From: Gimesia benthica
GTDB taxonomy: Bacteria; Planctomycetota; Planctomycetia; Planctomycetales; Planctomycetaceae
DNA length: 64,000 nt
NCBI RefSeq assembly: GCF_009720525.1
Contig: NZ_CP043930.1
Location: 3,814,501-3,878,500 of the forward strand
Direction of reading: 5' to 3'
Made by a program: the position numbers and the translations under genes. The stretch's first letter is position 1. Each line of letters begins with the position of its first letter. This document shows positions 17,134 through 25,869 of the stretch, piece by piece. The notes beneath the pieces were generated by a model. It was not told the origin of the DNA. It made no database searches and saw nothing but the letters and a program-made list of their open reading frames with translations.

Positions 17134-17377
17134 TACCTGTTTCTGGGGAACCGGTTCTCAGAAAACAGGTGGATCTATACTGAAAAACGACGGAGATTCA
17201 GGTGCTGCTGTGTCAGTGGTGGGCTGTGTTTCGGTGCTCATAGACCCGTCTCGCGCGCGAGCCAGGGGGGAAAGATAGGGATCGGCGGGAGGGAATCAAG
17301 TTCAGTTTGTGTCGTGGATGTGGGGCAGTGGTGCGGGGATATTCAGGTGGGAAATGGATCAGGGGAATGAGGATTTG

Positions 17378-17408
17378 GAACCACGAAAAGCACGAAAGAC
17401 ACGAAAAT
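17378..17408 (+). repeat. CACGAAA-type short repeat, copy 5
   Basis: GAACCACGAAAAGCACGAAA then GACACGAAAAT; nearly identical to copy 1 at 11207. Confidence 0.75.
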
Positions 17409-17442
17409 ACTGGAGCGTTGGGATGTGGAATGTGATTCGAGT

Positions 17443-18579
17443 CTATTTGATTAACAGGGGAAACTGGCTGGCGGGGACCAGGCGGTCTTCGTATTGGACG
17501 AAGGCTTTGCCGCGGATCTGGTCGACGATGCGTTCGCCAGGTTTCAACTCGAGTGATTTGATTTCGAACAGATTTGTATCGAGAGGCTGGTTGAGTTTTG
17601 ATTCGACCAGTTTGAAGTTCTGGCGATGATAAGGGTCTGCCCGACGGCCGCGGTCCTGTTTAAAATGGGCGATGTCGACTTCCTGGGGCAGGTAAATGCC
17701 ATCGACGTTTTTGTAGAGAATGGTGCGTTTATGGATGACTCTGGAGCCGAGAAGTTCTTCGTAGCGGGTGACGTTCCATCCCGCCTGGGAGTCATAAGTC
17801 GTCATCTTGTAACGGGGAATTCCATCGGGATTGCTGGGTGTGTACTTTAGTTTGAACTGATACTGTTTCTGACCGTCCTCGCCCTGGAGTTCGGTGATGG
17901 AAAGTTGACGGTCGTATTTCTGTTGCAGTTCTTCACCATGTTCGCCCCGGAGTACGGAGAGGTAGATCTGAGGGTTTCTGACGGAAGTATAAGCTTCGCC
18001 GCCGAACAGATCGCGAGGATCGAAGAAGTGACTATTGTCTTCAGATTCAAATCGAAATTTGCGGAAGAGAACACGTCCAGCCCGGGTCTGCTTCAAGAGA
18101 TGATTGGGGAAGCCTTTGACGGAGGCGAAGCGTTCTTCAGAGAGTTCGTACAAGTCCGTGCCGATGACAATTCGCTGATTGTTGGTGGGGCTGTCGATTT
18201 TGACAGGTTCCGGCGTTCCGAACTGGTTGAACTCGTTGGGTTTTTCGGTTTTGTTAAAGTTGACTCGCAGGCGGTCCTGGATTTCATCCAGCCAGAAGGT
18301 GTACTGCCCCTGAATGGTGCGCCAGGTACGGCCGCCGGTAGTGCTGCGGGGATTTTCAAAATTGGATTCGTCCCTGAACTGGTATGCTCCCTGCCAGGTG
18401 TGGATGGCGTCGAGATTTTTGGTGAGTTCCTCTGCGAGGAGTTGCAGCGCGTGTTCGGTTTCCGCGGGATTGAGTTCGCGCTTTGCTACGGGGGTTGGGT
18501 CGGGGTCGGTAGCGGTACTCAAAGTTGGGGAGGTCAGACAGAACAGGAGTGTGAGGCTGAGGATCAGACGAACGGACAT
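17443..18579 (-). CDS. Secreted LolA-like protein of unknown function
   Basis: 378 aa with a signal peptide (MSVRLILSLTLLFCLTSPTLSTA). AGGA lies 7 nt before the ATG. The mature protein is a beta-rich chain reading like the planctomycete outer-membrane lipoprotein-sorting-like family: HTWQGAYQFRDESNF, QGQYTFWLDEIQDRLRVNF, KTILYKNVDGIYLPQEVDIAHF and SLELKPGERIVDQIRGKAFVQY near the end. These have a LolA/LppX-type half-barrel in which a hydrophobic ligand may sit, but the true ligand is unknown. It is a single gene, set between repeats on both sides, in the accessory stretch. Confidence 0.8.
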   Translation of the reverse strand: MSVRLILSLTLLFCLTSPTLSTATDPDPTPVAKRELNPAETEHALQLLAEELTKNLDAIHTWQGAYQFRDESNFENPRSTTGGRTWRTIQGQYTFWLDEIQDRLRVNFNKTEKPNEFNQFGTPEPVKIDSPTNNQRIVIGTDLYELSEERFASVKGFPNHLLKQTRAGRVLFRKFRFESEDNSHFFDPRDLFGGEAYTSVRNPQIYLSVLRGEHGEELQQKYDRQLSITELQGEDGQKQYQFKLKYTPSNPDGIPRYKMTTYDSQAGWNVTRYEELLGSRVIHKRTILYKNVDGIYLPQEVDIAHFKQDRGRRADPYHRQNFKLVESKLNQPLDTNLFEIKSLELKPGERIVDQIRGKAFVQYEDRLVPASQFPLLIK

Positions 18580-18701
18580 GGCTGGTTCCTGACGGATCGA
18601 TTGAACAATGACGGATCAATTCATGTGTGTACAGTATAGCAGGGAAAGGGGGACGTGTGGGGGGAAATCTGGGAAGGAACCATGGAGGGCGAGAAATTTT
18701 A

Positions 18702-18725
18702 TGAACCACGAAAAGCACGAAAAAT
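18702..18725 (+). repeat. CACGAAA-type short repeat, copy 6
   Basis: GAACCACGAAAAGCACGAAA AATT; directly abuts family A copy 4, as if the two elements travelled or landed together. Confidence 0.7.
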
Positions 18726-18728
18726 TTC

Positions 18729-18805
18729 TGAGCGGAATGGCACTCGCCACCCGTGTTATCTGCAGCGTCGCCAAAAATTACCGGCGGCTAGGGCCTTGCC
18801 GCTCA
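18729..18805. repeat. Long palindromic repeat, family A, copy 4
   Basis: Arms TGAGCGGAATGGCACTCGCC and GGCTAGGGCCTTGCCGCTCA; centre nearly identical to copy 3. Several changes break pairing (GCACTC for GCGCTA), so this copy's palindrome is decaying. Confidence 0.85.
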
Positions 18806-18843
18806 GAGGAGGTGATGGAGTAGTGGCGATGCTGATTCTGGAT

Positions 18844-21018
18844 TCAGTCTACCCATTGCAGGACGTTGCGGATGATGGACCAGCGGGGTTCGGCGTCTTT
18901 AATATCTTTGCCGAGGATCCAGTAGTTGTAGAGTTCATCGAAGACGCCTTCCTTCTTTTTGAGTTCGAGCCAGACTTCCATGAATTCTTCGAATTCGATG
19001 TCGTGGGCGCCCAGGTAATACATGGGGACCTTCACATTTTTCTTGAGGGGGTTGATGACGGAGAACTCGGGATAGAGGAGCGTCCAGGCGGCACCGGCTT
19101 CGGCGCTGGTGACCAGCAGGTCAGCGCCGTCGGCTTTTTCTTCGAAGAAGTCTTCCTCGGAATTGATGGAGACGAAGCTGGCGTTGGGGAAGAATGTGTG
19201 TGCTTTTTCGTCAAAGAAGCTGTTGGCGACCACGGCGATTTTGAGGTCGGGGGAATGCCGGAGTTTCTCGAATTCGAGGAACTCGACTTTGCGGTAGTCG
19301 TGCAGGACCATGGCGAGGGTGACGTCCATGTAAGAATCGGCGACGGGGAAGGCGGTCGCCCGTTCGATGGTGCCTTCCAGTCCGGACATGGCGAGGTCGA
19401 AGTGGTCTGCATTCAACTGTTTGACGAGGGTCTGGGGTGTGAAAGGAACGAACTCGATATCGACGCCGAGGTCGAGGGCCAGGCGATGGGCCATGTCGAT
19501 GTCGAAGCCGACGAGTTCGCCACGATCGTTGAAGTAGGAAAACGGCAGCCGTTTAGCGTCGAAGCCGAGCCGGATCTTGCCACGTTTGCGGATGCGGTCG
19601 ATACGCGTTTCGCCGGGCTGGATCGGGTCCGGGTTGGGAGCCGATGCTTTGAGGATGGTTTCCTTGACGCCGGGGAAGAGCAACTGGCGGTCGGCGATCA
19701 TCGCTTTGGACTGGTAAAGGTTTTTGAATGTATATTCGAGGACGGTATGAATGCTGGCGATGACAATGCCTGCCATGACCAGCGAGAGCGTTGTGTAGAC
19801 GAAAAAGCGTTTCCACTGCACCTTGAGTGTGCCCGAGAGCGAAGCTGCTGTGAGGATTGCGAAGGAAAAGAGGTAGACCGAACGCAGCGCATCGCCCAGG
19901 CGGGTGGTATAGACGCCGACCGCGAGGTAGAGCTGGAAGATGTCGTGCGGGATATGCATCAGGTCGAGCAGCCAGGGGATGGTGACCGCGGGCTTAGCGA
20001 AGGAGCCGGCCATGCCCAGGGCGAGAAACTTGGGGTACTGATCGGGCATCAGGCTGGAGCCATAGAACCAGGCGGAAAAGGGAATGAAGATCAGACCGAC
20101 GATACGTCCCAGGTCGGGAAAGGGAAAGACGAGGGGAATCAACACGTCGGGCGAACCGCCGGTTTCATCTTTTTCCAGCTTATAGCGTTCGAGGATTTCC
20201 CGCGCCGATTCCACAATGATGGGGAGGACGGCGAAGGTACTGCTGAGGACGAAGGCTGCGATGACGGCCGGCTGGGAGACGCGGAGGGCATCCCAGTAGC
20301 GGACCGGGGTGCAGATGGAGATCAGCATGGGAAGAATGCCGACGGTCAGAATCAGCGTGGCGACGGTGTAGGTAATCAGGTAAGCCTGCAGCAGGCCGAA
20401 CTTTTCAAAGGGGAGCGTACCGACGGCGTAAGCGACGATCGCGAAGACTCCGAAGGGGGAGAGATGCACGACGAAGCGGTTGAGTTTCATCAACGCATTC
20501 ACGGCGACGGACAGCGGTGCGAGGAGCTGTTCGCGTTTGGGAAGTGTGCTCAAGGCGATGCCGACACCAATCGAGAAGAGGACCACGGCGGGGACGGCGT
20601 TATTGGCCAGCGAGAAGAACGGGTTCGCCGGGATAAACAGATCGTACAGACTTTCAGTCTGGGGGCCTTCGATGATACTGGTACTGAAGAAGGCGCCTTT
20701 CTGCCAGAAGGGAAAGGAGAGCGACATCAGGCAGACCGTGAACAGGCCGATGCACCAGAGGATGAGCATCAGGCTGACGACGGTAAGGGCCATGTGCCTG
20801 GTCTGACGGATGGAAATCCGTCCGAGGTTGAGGATCAGGGAGAGCGTGATATAGGGGAGCACGGTCATCTGCAGGAGACCGATGAAGATCTCGCCGACCG
20901 TTTTCAGGGGCGCACACAGTTCGCCAAAGAACAAACCACAGGAGATCCCCAGCACCAGACTCGTGAGAATCCAGGTGGTGAGTCCCGGTTTGAAATGGGG
21001 GTGAGCGCCTTTTTCCAT
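18844..21018 (-). CDS. DAACS-family symporter fused to a periplasmic solute-binding domain
   Basis: 724 aa from ATG 21018 (AAGGA 8 nt upstream). Residues 1-430 are a membrane protein of the dicarboxylate/amino acid:cation symporter family: LQMTVLPYITLSLILNLG, NAVPAVVLFSIGVGIAL, FGVFAIVAYAVG, and a VLSSTFAVLPIIVES stretch matching the Ser-rich re-entrant hairpin HP1. After a last helix (VMAGIVIASIHTVLEY), residues about 475-715 are a family 3 solute-binding domain: RIRKRGKIRLGFDAKRLPFSYFNDRGELVGFDIDMAHRLA, then DLAMSGLEGT and LLVTSAEAGAAW. The NMDGT ion-binding signature of TM7 is absent, as is the usual TM8 Asp-x-x-Arg-Thr. It may import an amino acid or organic acid with its own tethered receptor, or act as a sensor. 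Solitary, divergent from the methyltransferase gene. Confidence 0.88.
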   Translation of the reverse strand: MEKGAHPHFKPGLTTWILTSLVLGISCGLFFGELCAPLKTVGEIFIGLLQMTVLPYITLSLILNLGRISIRQTRHMALTVVSLMLILWCIGLFTVCLMSLSFPFWQKGAFFSTSIIEGPQTESLYDLFIPANPFFSLANNAVPAVVLFSIGVGIALSTLPKREQLLAPLSVAVNALMKLNRFVVHLSPFGVFAIVAYAVGTLPFEKFGLLQAYLITYTVATLILTVGILPMLISICTPVRYWDALRVSQPAVIAAFVLSSTFAVLPIIVESAREILERYKLEKDETGGSPDVLIPLVFPFPDLGRIVGLIFIPFSAWFYGSSLMPDQYPKFLALGMAGSFAKPAVTIPWLLDLMHIPHDIFQLYLAVGVYTTRLGDALRSVYLFSFAILTAASLSGTLKVQWKRFFVYTTLSLVMAGIVIASIHTVLEYTFKNLYQSKAMIADRQLLFPGVKETILKASAPNPDPIQPGETRIDRIRKRGKIRLGFDAKRLPFSYFNDRGELVGFDIDMAHRLALDLGVDIEFVPFTPQTLVKQLNADHFDLAMSGLEGTIERATAFPVADSYMDVTLAMVLHDYRKVEFLEFEKLRHSPDLKIAVVANSFFDEKAHTFFPNASFVSINSEEDFFEEKADGADLLVTSAEAGAAWTLLYPEFSVINPLKKNVKVPMYYLGAHDIEFEEFMEVWLELKKKEGVFDELYNYWILGKDIKDAEPRWSIIRNVLQWVD

Positions 21019-21223
21019 ACGCCAGATCCTTGCCCGCTGAGGTATCAGTGCCGAAAAAATCAAATCTACATCACAGGAAACCCAGGACGGGCCATGGAGA
21101 AATCCAGGTCGGATGTGTATGTTTCCACAGAAGATACAGTAATCTGGAGTGTGAATCCAGACCTGCGAATGTTAAGGTTTCTTAACACAAAATCGTTCTT
21201 AACTCCAGACCTGTTGTACCTGT

Positions 21224-21799
21224 ATGCCATTCTCCCTTACCTATCATAGTCGGCAGTTCCAGTTTGAAACTGCGGCGGAATTATTTTCTCCCCAGAATCT
21301 GGATCGGGGAACGGAAGCGATGCTCTCGACGGTGACGTTTGCACCAGGAGAGCGGGTGCTGGATTTGGGATGCGGCTGGGGCGTGGTGGGAATTCTGGCG
21401 GCTTCGATTGTGGGGTCGGAGAATGTGGTGATGACGGACATCGATGCCCGGGCGATTAAAGTGGCTCGACAGAACGCTGAACGGAACCAGGTTGCGGGGG
21501 TGACGATTCTGCAGAGCGATGGATTACAGGATCACCGGGAGACCGACTTCGACTGGATTCTTTCTAACCCGCCTTACCATGAGGATTTTGCGGTCGCCAA
21601 GCAGTTTATCATGAAGGGATTCAACCGGCTGAAGGTCGGCGGACGGATGGTGATGGTCACACGGCGACGGCTGTGGTACCAGAAGAAGCTGACGAGCATT
21701 TTCGGAGGGACCGAAGTGCACGAGATTGACGGCTACTTTGTGTTTCACGCGGAGAAGCGACGCGACACGTATGCCAAACGTAAGAAGCGGAACCGCTGA
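21224..21799 (+). CDS. Small class I SAM-dependent methyltransferase (RsmC-like)
   Basis: 191 aa, the length of a single methyltransferase-small (MTS) domain. LFSPQNLDRGTEAML, then SAM motif VLDLGCGWGVVGILAA, VVMTDIDARAIKVARQNAE, and the catalytic SNPPYHEDF tetrapeptide of N2-guanine or N6-adenine methyltransferases. The C-terminus is strongly basic (KRRDTYAKRKKRNR), fit for RNA binding. The closest functional model is the catalytic half of RsmC (16S rRNA m2G1207). The rRNA target is inferred. It converges on carB with a strong hairpin between them. Confidence 0.87.
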   Translation: MPFSLTYHSRQFQFETAAELFSPQNLDRGTEAMLSTVTFAPGERVLDLGCGWGVVGILAASIVGSENVVMTDIDARAIKVARQNAERNQVAGVTILQSDGLQDHRETDFDWILSNPPYHEDFAVAKQFIMKGFNRLKVGGRMVMVTRRRLWYQKKLTSIFGGTEVHEIDGYFVFHAEKRRDTYAKRKKRNR

Positions 21800-21816
21800 G
21801 GTATTGATCAGACAAG

Positions 21817-21848
21817 GCTGTGCTCCTCACAGAAATGAGGAGCACAGC
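21817..21848. terminator. Strong hairpin between convergent genes
   Basis: A perfect 13-bp stem (GCTGTGCTCCTCA / TGAGGAGCACAGC) with a 6-nt loop lies between the stop of the methyltransferase gene (21799) and the carB stop (21864). No T-run follows on either strand, so it may be a bidirectional mRNA 3' end structure rather than a canonical intrinsic terminator. Confidence 0.7.
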
Positions 21849-21863
21849 GACTTGAGATTGCGT

Positions 21864-24800
21864 TTAGAGATCGGCCATCCAGTCCTGCAGGGCACGGACC
21901 TGGGGAGTGGCATCTTCGGCGAGTGCTTCGAGGGCTTTGACAACCGCGAGGCAGCCCGGGATCGTGGTGACACAGGTCACGCCATACGAAACCGATGCCG
22001 AGCGGATTTTGCCTTCGTCCGTCCGCGAGCCTTTGCCACTGGGCGTGTTGAAGATGAACTGGACTTCCTGGTTGGCCATCATGTCCAGCAGGTTGGGACG
22101 ACCTTCTTTGAGCTTCTTGACGGTCGAGACTTCGAGGCCTGCTTCGCGGAGAACGCGGGCGGTGCCGGAGGTCGAGACGATCTTGAAACCGAGGTCGATC
22201 AACCGTCGTGCGGGATCGATGATCATGTCTTTGTAGAGGTCAGCCATGCTGATGAAGACGGTGCCTTCAGAAGGCAGGCTGGTATTTGCTGCGAGCTGGC
22301 TCTTGGCGAAGGCCATCGCGAAGCCATCCGAGATTCCCATGACTTCCCCGGTGGACCGCATTTCGGGGCCGAGGATGATGTCGACGCCCAGGAAGCGGGA
22401 GAAGGGGAAGACACTCTCTTTGACCGAGGTGTGTTTGGGTTTCGGTTCTTTGGTCACGTTCTGTTCCAGCAGCGAGACGCCCGCCATGACCTTGGCGGCG
22501 ATTTTGGGCAGTGGAAGCCCGGTGGCCTTGGAGACGAACGGCGACGTCCGGCTGGCACGCGGGTTGACCTCGAGGATGTAGACGATGTAATCGTCTTCGG
22601 TCTTCTTCACCGCGAACTGGATATTCATCAGGCCTTTGACCTTGAGTTCGCGAGCGAGGGCGTGTGTGGCCCGTTTGATTTCGTCGATGACGGAATCGGG
22701 GAGCGAGTGAGGTGGCAGGACACAGGCCGAGTCACCGGAGTGCACACCGGCTTCTTCGATGTGTTCCATCACGCCACCGACCAGCGTGGTGATGCCGTCG
22801 GAGATGGCGTCGACATCGACTTCGATCGCGTCTTCGAGGAACTGATCGACGAGGACCGGATGGTCGGGAGAGGCATTGACCGCTTCGTTCATGTAGCGGA
22901 CCAGCGATTCTTCATCGTAGCAGATTTCCATGGCCCGGCCGCCGAGCACGTAGCTGGGGCGAACCAGAATCGGATAGCTGATTTTGCGGGCGACGTTGCG
23001 GGCGCTCTCGATATTCGTGGCGATACCGTTCGGAGGCTGATGCAGTTCGAGCTTCTCGAGAATTGCCTGGAAGCGTTCACGGTCTTCGGCTGCATCGATC
23101 ATTTCGGGGCTGGTACCGATGATGTTGATGCCTGCGGCTTCGAGTCCCCGGGCGAGGTTGAGCGGAGTCTGTCCGCCGAACTGCACGATGACGCCATCCG
23201 GCTGCATACGATCGCAGATGTTGAGCACATCCTCGGTGGTCAGCGGTTCGAAGAACAGATGGTCGGAGGTGTCATAGTCGGTCGAGACCGTTTCGGGATT
23301 CGAGTTGACCATGATACTTTCGATGCCCAGTTCCTGCAGGGCGAACGAAGCCTGGCAGCAGCAGTAATCGAATTCAATCCCCTGCCCGATGCGGTTGGGG
23401 CCGCCGCCGAGAATCATGATGCGGCGTTTGTGATCGGGATTGCCCGGCGTTTCGTTTTCATCTTCGTAGGTCGAGTAGAAGTACGGTGTGTAGGCTTCGA
23501 ACTCGGCAGCACAGGTATCGACCTGTTTGAAGGTGGCTTCGATACCCAGGCTTTTGCGGTACTGGCGGACATCCATTTCGGTGGAGTCGAGCCAGAAGGC
23601 AAGCTGCTTGTCGGAGTAGCCGTGCTGCTTGGCCTGTTTCATGAAGGCATAGTCCAGGTCTTCCAGACGGGAGACGGCGCGGATCTTGTCTTCGAATTCC
23701 ACGAGCTGACGGATGTGGTTCAGGAACCAGGGATCGATGTCGCTGAGCTCGTGGACTTCTTCGACGCTCATGCCGGATTTGAATGCGTACCGCAGGTAGA
23801 ACAGCCGCTCGTCGTTGGGAATCGACAGCTTGGACTGAATCAGGTCCCGCGCGGGTTGCTTGGGGGTGCCCCAGAGATCCTTGTTACCGCCACCCAGCCC
23901 GAAGTGACCGATTTCCAGGCCGCGGAGTGCTTTCTGCAGCGATTCTTTGAAGGTACGGCCGATGGACATGGTTTCGCCTACCGATTTCATCTGCACGGTG
24001 AGGACCGGGTCGGCATCGGGGAATTTTTCGAATGTCCAGCGAGGGATCTTGGTGACGACGTAATCGATGGTTGGCTCGAAGCAGGCAAGCGTTTCCCGGG
24101 TGATGTCGTTACGGATTTCATCGAGGCGATAACCGACGGCCAGCTTGGCTGCGATTTTGGCAATCGGGAAGCCGGTCGCTTTGGAGGCGAGTGCACTGGA
24201 GCGGCTGACGCGGGGGTTCATTTCGATGATCGTCATGCGGCCCGTATCGGGATTGATGGCGAACTGCACGTTGGAACCGCCGGTTTCGACGCCGATCTCG
24301 CGGATACAGGCGATGGTCGCATCGCGCATCCGCTGGTATTCCTTGTCGGTCAGCGTCTGAGCGGGGGCGACGGTGATCGAGTCGCCGGTGTGCACACCCA
24401 TCGGATCGAAGTTTTCGATCGAGCAGATGATGACGACGTTGTCGGCCTGGTCCCGCATGACCTCCATCTCGTACTCTTTCCAGCCGAGGATGGATTCTTC
24501 CAGCAGAACTTCGTTCACGGGGGAGAGAGCCAGACCGCTGCGGACTTTCTCTACGAACTCTTCACGGTTGTAAGCCACCCCACCGCCGGTACCACCGAGT
24601 GTGTAACTGGCGCGGATGATGATCGGCAGGCCGATATCTTTGACCGCGGCATTGGCTTCTTCCATGTTGTGGACCACGGCACTGCGGGGGCAGTCGAGGC
24701 CGATTTTGGTCATGGCTTCTTTGAACTGATCGCGGCTTTCCGCTTTGGCGATGACCTCTTCGCGAGCACCGATGAGTTCCACGCCCAGCTGATCAAGGAT

Positions 24801-25118
24801 TCCGCGGCGGGCGAGGTCCATGGCTGCGTTCAGGCCGGTCTGTCCCCCCAGTGTGGGGAGCAGTGCGTCCGGCTTTTCGATTTCGATTACTTTCTGGATG
24901 TACTGCCAGGTAATCGGTTCGATGTAGGTGCGGTGAGCGGTTTCCGGGTCCGTCATGATGGTTGCGGGGTTGGAGTTAACCAGCACCACTTCATAACCAT
25001 CTTCGCGGAGGGCCTTACAGGCCTGCGTTCCCGAATAGTCAAATTCACATGCCTGCCCGATGACAATCGGACCGGAGCCAATAATCAAAATCTTCTTAAT
25101 GTCGTCGCGTCTAGGCAC
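21864..25118 (-). CDS. carB: Carbamoyl-phosphate synthase large subunit
   Basis: 1084 aa, full length for CarB, with a GTG start ([22 protein letters not shown]). The two homologous ATP-grasp halves are both complete: the first has [46 protein letters not shown] and [20 protein letters not shown]; the second has [38 protein letters not shown] and [20 protein letters not shown]. The C-terminal MGS-like regulatory domain follows ([15 protein letters not shown] ... ADLV-type end). It makes carbamoyl phosphate from bicarbonate, glutamine-derived ammonia and two ATP for pyrimidine and arginine synthesis. carA is not adjacent. Confidence 0.98.
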   Translation of the reverse strand: MPRRDDIKKILIIGSGPIVIGQACEFDYSGTQACKALREDGYEVVLVNSNPATIMTDPETAHRTYIEPITWQYIQKVIEIEKPDALLPTLGGQTGLNAAMDLARRGILDQLGVELIGAREEVIAKAESRDQFKEAMTKIGLDCPRSAVVHNMEEANAAVKDIGLPIIIRASYTLGGTGGGVAYNREEFVEKVRSGLALSPVNEVLLEESILGWKEYEMEVMRDQADNVVIICSIENFDPMGVHTGDSITVAPAQTLTDKEYQRMRDATIACIREIGVETGGSNVQFAINPDTGRMTIIEMNPRVSRSSALASKATGFPIAKIAAKLAVGYRLDEIRNDITRETLACFEPTIDYVVTKIPRWTFEKFPDADPVLTVQMKSVGETMSIGRTFKESLQKALRGLEIGHFGLGGGNKDLWGTPKQPARDLIQSKLSIPNDERLFYLRYAFKSGMSVEEVHELSDIDPWFLNHIRQLVEFEDKIRAVSRLEDLDYAFMKQAKQHGYSDKQLAFWLDSTEMDVRQYRKSLGIEATFKQVDTCAAEFEAYTPYFYSTYEDENETPGNPDHKRRIMILGGGPNRIGQGIEFDYCCCQASFALQELGIESIMVNSNPETVSTDYDTSDHLFFEPLTTEDVLNICDRMQPDGVIVQFGGQTPLNLARGLEAAGINIIGTSPEMIDAAEDRERFQAILEKLELHQPPNGIATNIESARNVARKISYPILVRPSYVLGGRAMEICYDEESLVRYMNEAVNASPDHPVLVDQFLEDAIEVDVDAISDGITTLVGGVMEHIEEAGVHSGDSACVLPPHSLPDSVIDEIKRATHALARELKVKGLMNIQFAVKKTEDDYIVYILEVNPRASRTSPFVSKATGLPLPKIAAKVMAGVSLLEQNVTKEPKPKHTSVKESVFPFSRFLGVDIILGPEMRSTGEVMGISDGFAMAFAKSQLAANTSLPSEGTVFISMADLYKDMIIDPARRLIDLGFKIVSTSGTARVLREAGLEVSTVKKLKEGRPNLLDMMANQEVQFIFNTPSGKGSRTDEGKIRSASVSYGVTCVTTIPGCLAVVKALEALAEDATPQVRALQDWMADL

Positions 25119-25869
25119 TTTTTTAGATCACTTTCAACAGCAAATGTACATTATCATGCGAATGTCGTAGCGAATTTCTGCGCAAATCTTCCCAACGTTA
25201 ACAAGCACACCAAAATAATCAAGCAAGGCAGACCAGAAAGTGACAGAACGCGCTTTGAAACGTGGTTCCGTTGTGGCGAGGACAGCAGGCGACTTGAATC
25301 GGCAGTTCTTTCAGTCGGTGAAGGGATACGGTCAACGAACTCTATTTTAGCGGAGCTGGATTGGCTGAGTTCACAAGAGACAGACACAACGAACAGCAGC
25401 TTACAACAGTGGTGTGGCTCGAATTTTCAGTGGCGTTGATTGAGGTAAGTGGTAACAGTCGAATAATTTTCGGGTTGAGTGCCGGATAAAGTGTATCTCT
25501 GGGTCTGGATTGTTGTAGTGGTTGTGCTGATTGCGTTGCGGGAGGCAGGATGTGCGTAAGTCTTTAAAAGAGAACATTTTGGATTTGCAACTCCGATAAC
25601 CGCTCGATTTTCGTCCAGATAGACAAATTGATTCCTTCACCTCCTTTCAGATACAGGGAATTACCGCACACCAGTTTTCGAAATGTGAAGCTTCTCAAAA
25701 TGTGTTGCTTTAACGCCACATGTTGCGGGAACGGGACATAAACTTGATTTGACAGCAGATCTATTCGGTCGAGTTCTCTCGCCTCTGCTCTCTGATCAAA
25801 CTGATGACGGCCTGTGGAAAGGTGAAAGAAACTCCCATCGAATACGTACTGACTTGAGAATGAACGACT
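25119..25869. other. Gene-free region between carB and the Amt-kinase gene
   Basis: Divergent upstream region of 751 bases. Short open frames here have no support. A TTGACA occurs at 25749-25754 but lacks a convincing -10 partner, and I found no good sigma-54 (GG-N10-GC) site or riboswitch fold. Confidence 0.5.

Larger units (their letters stand above)
16500..17442. other. Repeat-rich gene-free stretch
   Basis: About 940 bases without a gene I trust. It holds CACGAAA copies 4 and 5, family B copy 3, family A copy 3 and a 21-bp tandem array. A 146-codon plus-strand frame at 16930-17370 crosses the tandem array and is Cys/Trp-rich, so I treat it as chance. Confidence 0.65.

Noticed and set aside
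16930..17370. A 146-codon plus-strand open frame
   Set aside because: Cys/Trp-rich, runs through the 21-bp tandem array, no ribosome site or recognisable domain.
11207..18725. CRISPR array
   Set aside because: The CACGAAA copies are far apart and irregularly spaced, the 21-bp units are head-to-tail without spacers, and no cas gene is present.
18655..21249. An 864-codon plus-strand open frame opposite the symporter fusion
   Set aside because: Antisense shadow: Asp/Glu/Gly-rich low-complexity translation, and it runs across a repeat copy.
21726..25439. A 1237-codon plus-strand open frame opposite carB
   Set aside because: It is exactly antisense to a full-length, motif-complete carB and its translation is Asp/Gly/Phe-rich without a fold; it is a codon-bias shadow.
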